Below, in pieces: positions 5,534 through 8,764 of a stretch of DNA of 8,764 bases (position 1 is the stretch's first letter; each line of letters starts with the position of its first letter). Origin of the DNA: JAEKLB01 sp050249235 (GTDB lineage: Bacteria > Actinomycetota > Acidimicrobiia > Acidimicrobiales > CADCSY01); contig JBFWQW010000116.1 in the NCBI GenBank assembly GCA_050249235.1, positions 1-8,764 of the forward strand, in the 5' to 3' direction. The notes below the pieces were generated by a model. That model saw only the letters and a program-made list of their open reading frames with translations. It did no database searches and had not been told where the DNA came from. Position numbers and translations under genes: made by a program.

Positions 5534-8200
5534 CTAGTCGCCCTCGGGCTCGGCCGGTGCCGCCGCCGTCTTCTTGGCCGCCGTCTTCTTGGCCGCAGTC
5601 TTCTTGGCCGGCGCCTTCCTGGCCGGGGTCTTCTTGGCAGCCGCCTTCTTGGCCGGCGCCTTCTTGGTCGCTCGCTTCCTCGGCGTGGCCGGGCCCCGGT
5701 CGCGGCGGTCCTGGAGGAGCTCGGCCGCCCGCTCCAGCGAGATCTCCTCGATCGTGTCGTCCTTGCGCAGCGAGGCGTTCGTCTCGCCGTCGGTGACGTA
5801 CGGTCCGAACCGGCCCTCCCGGAGCACGATCGGCTTGCCCGAGACCGGGTCGTCGCCGATCTCCCGCAGCGGGGCGGCCGCCGCCCGGCGGCGGCCGAAC
5901 TGCTTGGGCTGGGCCAGCAGCGCCAGCGCACCCTCGAGCGTGACGGTGAAGATGGCCTCCTCGGACTCGAGGCTCCGGGTCTCCTCGCCCTTCTTCAGGT
6001 AGGGCCCGTACCGACCTCCCTGGGCGGTGATGGCCACGCCGTCGGCCGGGTCGGTGCCCACCGTCCGGGGCAGGGACAGCAGGCGGAGGGCGTCGTCGAG
6101 GGTGAGCGTGGTGAGGCTCATCTCGCTGAAGAGCGACACCATCTTCGGCTTCTCGCCGTCCGGAAGCGTGTCGGCGTCGCCGAGCTGCACGTACGGCCCG
6201 AAGCGGCCGTTCTTGGCGTAGACCGGGAGGCCGGAGACTGGATCGACGCCGATCGGGTCCTCGCCCTTCGGCGCGGCCAGGAGCTCGAGGGCCTGGTCGA
6301 GCGTCAGCTCGTCGAGCGGGGTGCCCGGCGGGATGGAGGCGGTGTCGTCGCCCCGCTTGACGTAGGGCCCGAACTTGCCGTTGCGGACGGCCACCACCTC
6401 ACCGGCCTCGTCGACCCCGAGGGGGATGGTGTTGATGGCGGCCGGGTCGGCCGCGGCCAAGGCCTCTTCGCAGAGCACCTTGACGCCGGGCGACCCGTTG
6501 CCGAACCAGAACTGGGCGAGGTAGGGCTCCCGTGCGCCACGGCCCCCGGCGATCTCGTCGAGCTGCTCCTCCATGCGGGCCGTGAACTCGTAGTCCACGA
6601 GCCGCTCGAAGTGGCCCTCGAGGAGCTTGGTGACGGCGAAGGCGTCCGGGGTCGGCACGAGGGCCTGGCCCTTCTTGAACACGTACTCGCGCGCCTGGAT
6701 GGTCTGCATGATCGACGCGTACGTCGACGGGCGGCCGATCCCGAGCTCCTCGAGCCGCTTCACCAGGGTGGCCTCGGTGTAGCGGGCCGGCGCCTGGGTC
6801 GTGTGACCGTCGGCGGCCAGGTCGGGGCCCGGCAGGCGCTGGCCCTCGACCAGCTCGGGCAGCCGGGCGGTGTCGTCGCCGTCGGTCTCGGCGTCGTCGC
6901 CGGCGAAGCCGTAGACGGCGAGGAAGCCCGGGAAGGTGATCGTGCGGCCCGAGGCCGACCAGGCGGTGACGGCGCCCGTCGACGTGGGGGCCGCCAGCCG
7001 GACGGTGACGGTGCGACCGGCGGCGTCGGGCATCTGGGAGGCGAGGGTGCGCTGCCAGATCAGCCGGTAGAGGTCGAGGTCGGCGCCCCGGAGCTCGCCG
7101 GCCAGTTGGTCGGCCGATCGGAACGTCTCCCCGGCCGGGCGGATCGCCTCGTGGGCCTCCTGGGCGTTCTTGGCCTTCCTGGCGTAGCTGCGGGGGGCGG
7201 GCGGGACGTAGTCGGCGCCGTACAGCGAGCGGATCTGCGACCGGGCGGCGGCGATGGCCGACTCCGAGAGGGTGGTCGAGTCGGTCCGCATGTAGGTGAT
7301 GTAGCCGCGCTCGTAGAGGCCCTGGGCCACCCGCATGACCTCGCGGGCGCTCATGCGGAGCCGGCTGCCGCCAACCTGCTGGAGCGTCGACGTGATGAAG
7401 GGCGGCTTCGGCCGCTGGGTGTACGGACGGGTCTCGACCGACGTCACCGTGAACTCGGCGCCCTCGAGCTCGGACGACAGCCGGGCCGTCGCCACCTCGT
7501 CGAGCACCACCGCGTCGTCCCGCGTCATCGTGCCCGTCGAGTCGAAGTCGCGGCCCTCGGCCACCCGGCGACCGTCGACCGACTGGAGGCCGGCGGTGAA
7601 CGTCGGCTCGGTCGGGAAGGTGGCCTCGAGCCCCCACCAGTCGGCCGCCACGAAGGCCATCCGCTGCCGCTCCCGTTCGACGACCAGGCGAACGGCCGGG
7701 CTCTGCACCCGGCCGGCCGAGAGGCCGGGACGGATCTTGCGCCAGGCGACCTCGGAAACCGGGTAGCCGAAGAGCCGGTCGACGATCCGGCGGCTCTCCT
7801 GGGCGTCGACGAGGCCGTAGTCGATGTCGCGGGCGGCCTCGACGGCCTGCTCGATGGCCGACCGGGTGATCTCGTGGAACACCATCCGCCGCACCGGGAT
7901 GCGGGGCTTCAGCACCTCGAGCAGGTGCCACGAGATGGCCTCGCCCTCGCGGTCCTCGTCCGTGGCGAGGTAGAGCTCGTCCGCGTCCTTCAGGGCCCGG
8001 CGCAGCTCGGCGATCCGGTCACGGTCGGCCGTGACCTCGTAGTCGACCTTGAAGTGGTTGTCCACGTCGACGCTCAGGCCCTTCCGCGGCAGGTCGCGGA
8101 TGTGCCCGTACGACGCCAGCACGGTCCAACCACCCCCGAGGAACCCGGCGATGGTCCGTGCCTTCGCAGGCGATTCGACGATGACGAGCGGTCCGGCCAT
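5534..8200 (-). CDS. topA: DNA topoisomerase I (type IA)
   Basis: The 888-residue enzyme relaxes negative supercoils by cutting one strand through a tyrosine. The TOPRIM domain shows VIVESPAKA (E9) and the metal-binding DEDREGE at 81-87. The catalytic tyrosine is Y303 in GYITYMRTDS. TLVKRLEELGIGRPSTYASI (478-497) is another conserved stretch of the core. After residue ~600 come four GxFGPY-type C-terminal repeats, near 608, 665, 729 and 796. The tail (about 840-880) is a lysine/alanine/proline array, DNA-binding in related actinobacterial enzymes. Only one cysteine (C577) is present, so there are no zinc fingers as in E. coli. The ATG is the natural start, since PLVIVESPAKA follows it directly; no Shine-Dalgarno site precedes it. 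It lies 238 bp after hppA and 129 bp before the MFS gene. Confidence 0.97.
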   Translation of the reverse strand: MAGPLVIVESPAKARTIAGFLGGGWTVLASYGHIRDLPRKGLSVDVDNHFKVDYEVTADRDRIAELRRALKDADELYLATDEDREGEAISWHLLEVLKPRIPVRRMVFHEITRSAIEQAVEAARDIDYGLVDAQESRRIVDRLFGYPVSEVAWRKIRPGLSAGRVQSPAVRLVVERERQRMAFVAADWWGLEATFPTEPTFTAGLQSVDGRRVAEGRDFDSTGTMTRDDAVVLDEVATARLSSELEGAEFTVTSVETRPYTQRPKPPFITSTLQQVGGSRLRMSAREVMRVAQGLYERGYITYMRTDSTTLSESAIAAARSQIRSLYGADYVPPAPRSYARKAKNAQEAHEAIRPAGETFRSADQLAGELRGADLDLYRLIWQRTLASQMPDAAGRTVTVRLAAPTSTGAVTAWSASGRTITFPGFLAVYGFAGDDAETDGDDTARLPELVEGQRLPGPDLAADGHTTQAPARYTEATLVKRLEELGIGRPSTYASIMQTIQAREYVFKKGQALVPTPDAFAVTKLLEGHFERLVDYEFTARMEEQLDEIAGGRGAREPYLAQFWFGNGSPGVKVLCEEALAAADPAAINTIPLGVDEAGEVVAVRNGKFGPYVKRGDDTASIPPGTPLDELTLDQALELLAAPKGEDPIGVDPVSGLPVYAKNGRFGPYVQLGDADTLPDGEKPKMVSLFSEMSLTTLTLDDALRLLSLPRTVGTDPADGVAITAQGGRYGPYLKKGEETRSLESEEAIFTVTLEGALALLAQPKQFGRRRAAAAPLREIGDDPVSGKPIVLREGRFGPYVTDGETNASLRKDDTIEEISLERAAELLQDRRDRGPATPRKRATKKAPAKKAAAKKTPARKAPAKKTAAKKTAAKKTAAAPAEPEGD
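5561..5683 (-). repeat. Coding repeat for the Lys/Ala-rich tail of TopA
   Basis: Short direct repeats of AAGAAG-centred units (read on the minus strand) encode AKKT/AKKA-type pentads, residues about 840-880 of TopA. Such tracts are prone to length change by slippage. The protein family commonly has them in Actinomycetota. Confidence 0.75.
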
Positions 8201-8210
8201 GAAGCTGGAA

Positions 8211-8239
8211 GAAGAACCCGATCACCCCGGCCTTGTCAA
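8211..8239 (-). promoter_or_regulatory. Candidate topA promoter
   Basis: A perfect TTGACA (8234-8239) is followed, after a 17-base spacer, by TTCTTC (8211-8216), a poor -10 box. Transcription would start near 8204, about 4 bases before the topA ATG. The perfect -35 box and ideal spacing are suggestive; the weak -10 box lowers confidence. Confidence 0.35.
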
Positions 8240-8291
8240 CCGCACCCCCTCCGTCTCAGCGACACGGCACCCGAACCCGAGGCGCGCCAGA

Positions 8292-8372
8292 CCGAGCGGT
8301 CGAAGCCACCAACCCCACCTCCCGGAGCGAAGCAAGGAGCCGGCGCGAGGGTGGGGGGAGGCACCCGCTCGG
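8292..8372. other. Foldable intergenic element between hppA and topA
   Basis: Two nested stems can form. The outer pairs CCGAGCGG (8292-8299) with CCGCTCGG (8365-8372), 8 bp. The inner pairs CCCCACCTC (8313-8321) with GAGGGTGGGG (8347-8356), 9 bp with one bulge. Between the inner arms lies a 25-base loop. It lies between the hppA terminator and the topA promoter. It may be a dispersed repeat, part of the terminator region, or a structured RNA. Confidence 0.35.
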
Positions 8373-8397
8373 CGGCGTGGTTGGCGTAGAACGCGGA

Positions 8398-8425
8398 GCC
8401 GGGCGGGGGCCTCCCCCCGCCCGGC
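8398..8425 (-). terminator. hppA terminator hairpin
   Basis: Arms 8398-8409 and 8414-8425 pair perfectly over 12 G/C pairs around a 4-base loop, starting 13 bases after the hppA stop codon. No U-tract follows. Position and stability make termination very likely. Confidence 0.7.
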
Positions 8426-8438
8426 CAGAACGAGACGA

Positions 8439-8764
8439 CTACTTGCTGAGCGACTCCTTGGCCGCTCGCAGCTGGGCCCGCAGGTCGTGGTCCTCGTCGC
8501 CGAGATCGAAGATCCAGCGGTCGAGGGCGTCGAGGGCGAGCTTGTCGGGGCTGTCGCCGGGCTCGACACCGCCGCCGGCGGCGGCGACCTCCTCGCCCAG
8601 GGCCTGGGTGCTGCGCTTGGAGAAGACGATGGCGCCGATCAGCACCAGCAGGGCGGCGGCGGCGCTGGCGTAGCGGGCACCGTCGTTGTCCTGCAGGTTG
8701 ATCACCGCAGGCAGGATGAGCAGCGACACCAGGTTCATCACCTTGATGAGCGGGTTGAGGGCCG
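8439..8764 (-). CDS. hppA: Membrane ion-pumping pyrophosphatase, C-terminal end (cut by window edge)
   Basis: Only the last 107 residues are present; the start lies beyond the window. ALNPLIKVMNLVSLLILPAV is the conserved C-terminal signature of membrane-bound proton- or sodium-pumping pyrophosphatases, which couple PPi hydrolysis to ion export across the cytoplasmic membrane. After it comes a short loop (INLQDNDGARY) and one more membrane helix, ASAAAALLVLIGAIVFSKRS, then a polar tail of about 50 residues rich in Asp/Glu and ending LSK. Such an extra helix and tail are familiar from actinobacterial members. The active-site loops that would tell K+-dependence or ion choice lie outside the window. 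The stop is TAG, followed by a strong terminator hairpin, so the gene is not co-transcribed with topA unless there is read-through. Confidence 0.9.
   Translation of the reverse strand, partial: ALNPLIKVMNLVSLLILPAVINLQDNDGARYASAAAALLVLIGAIVFSKRSTQALGEEVAAAGGGVEPGDSPDKLALDALDRWIFDLGDEDHDLRAQLRAAKESLSK

Noticed and set aside
5561..5683. Repeat tract as a mobile or unstable non-coding element
   Set aside because: It keeps the topA frame and encodes the usual lysine-rich tail of actinobacterial TopA.
6611..8389. A 592-codon open frame on the plus strand
   Set aside because: It is antisense to topA, whose motifs are unmistakable, and its own translation is low-complexity Gly/Arg/Val/Asp sequence.
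8222..8569. A 115-codon minus-strand frame overlapping the hppA end
   Set aside because: It is out of frame with hppA, crosses the hppA terminator, and reads as Ser/Arg/Pro-rich shadow sequence.

Overview
This is a very GC-rich stretch in which every gene I can support lies on the minus strand, so transcription runs from high to low coordinates. Three things point to Actinomycetota: the order topA, MFS transporter, tmk, holB; a TopA with a lysine/alanine-rich tail and no zinc-finger cysteines; and TANNNT -10 boxes placed right at start codons. An Acidimicrobiia-like lineage is my guess, without proof.

Layout in transcription order. The window opens inside the 3' end of hppA, a membrane ion-pumping pyrophosphatase, which ends at a 12-bp GC hairpin. 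About 230 bp of partly foldable intergenic DNA follows, with a candidate promoter for topA (DNA topoisomerase I). Between topA and the next gene are three tandem 21-bp repeats and a palindrome over a promoter that seems to make a leaderless mRNA. That mRNA would carry a tight operon: an MFS transporter, tmk (thymidylate kinase, 7 bp later) and holB (DNA polymerase III delta' subunit, 8-bp overlap). A tRNA-Thr(CGU) with its own candidate promoter comes next, then a CelD-type GNAT acyltransferase-like protein, then a small acidic lipoprotein of unknown function. The lipoprotein gene ends at another strong hairpin. The last 24 bases may be the start of a further gene.

The core is a replication block: TopA controls supercoiling, Tmk makes dTDP for DNA synthesis, and HolB is part of the clamp loader. 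The unexpected member is the MFS transporter. In Streptomyces the matching position holds one protein joining an MFS-type membrane domain to a thymidylate kinase, whereas here they are two adjacent genes. I see no CRISPR array, insertion sequence, prophage or defence system. The window is mainly conserved chromosomal backbone. The most interesting parts are the repeat/operator array, the leaderless start, the unfused MFS/tmk pair and the foldable spacer between hppA and topA.
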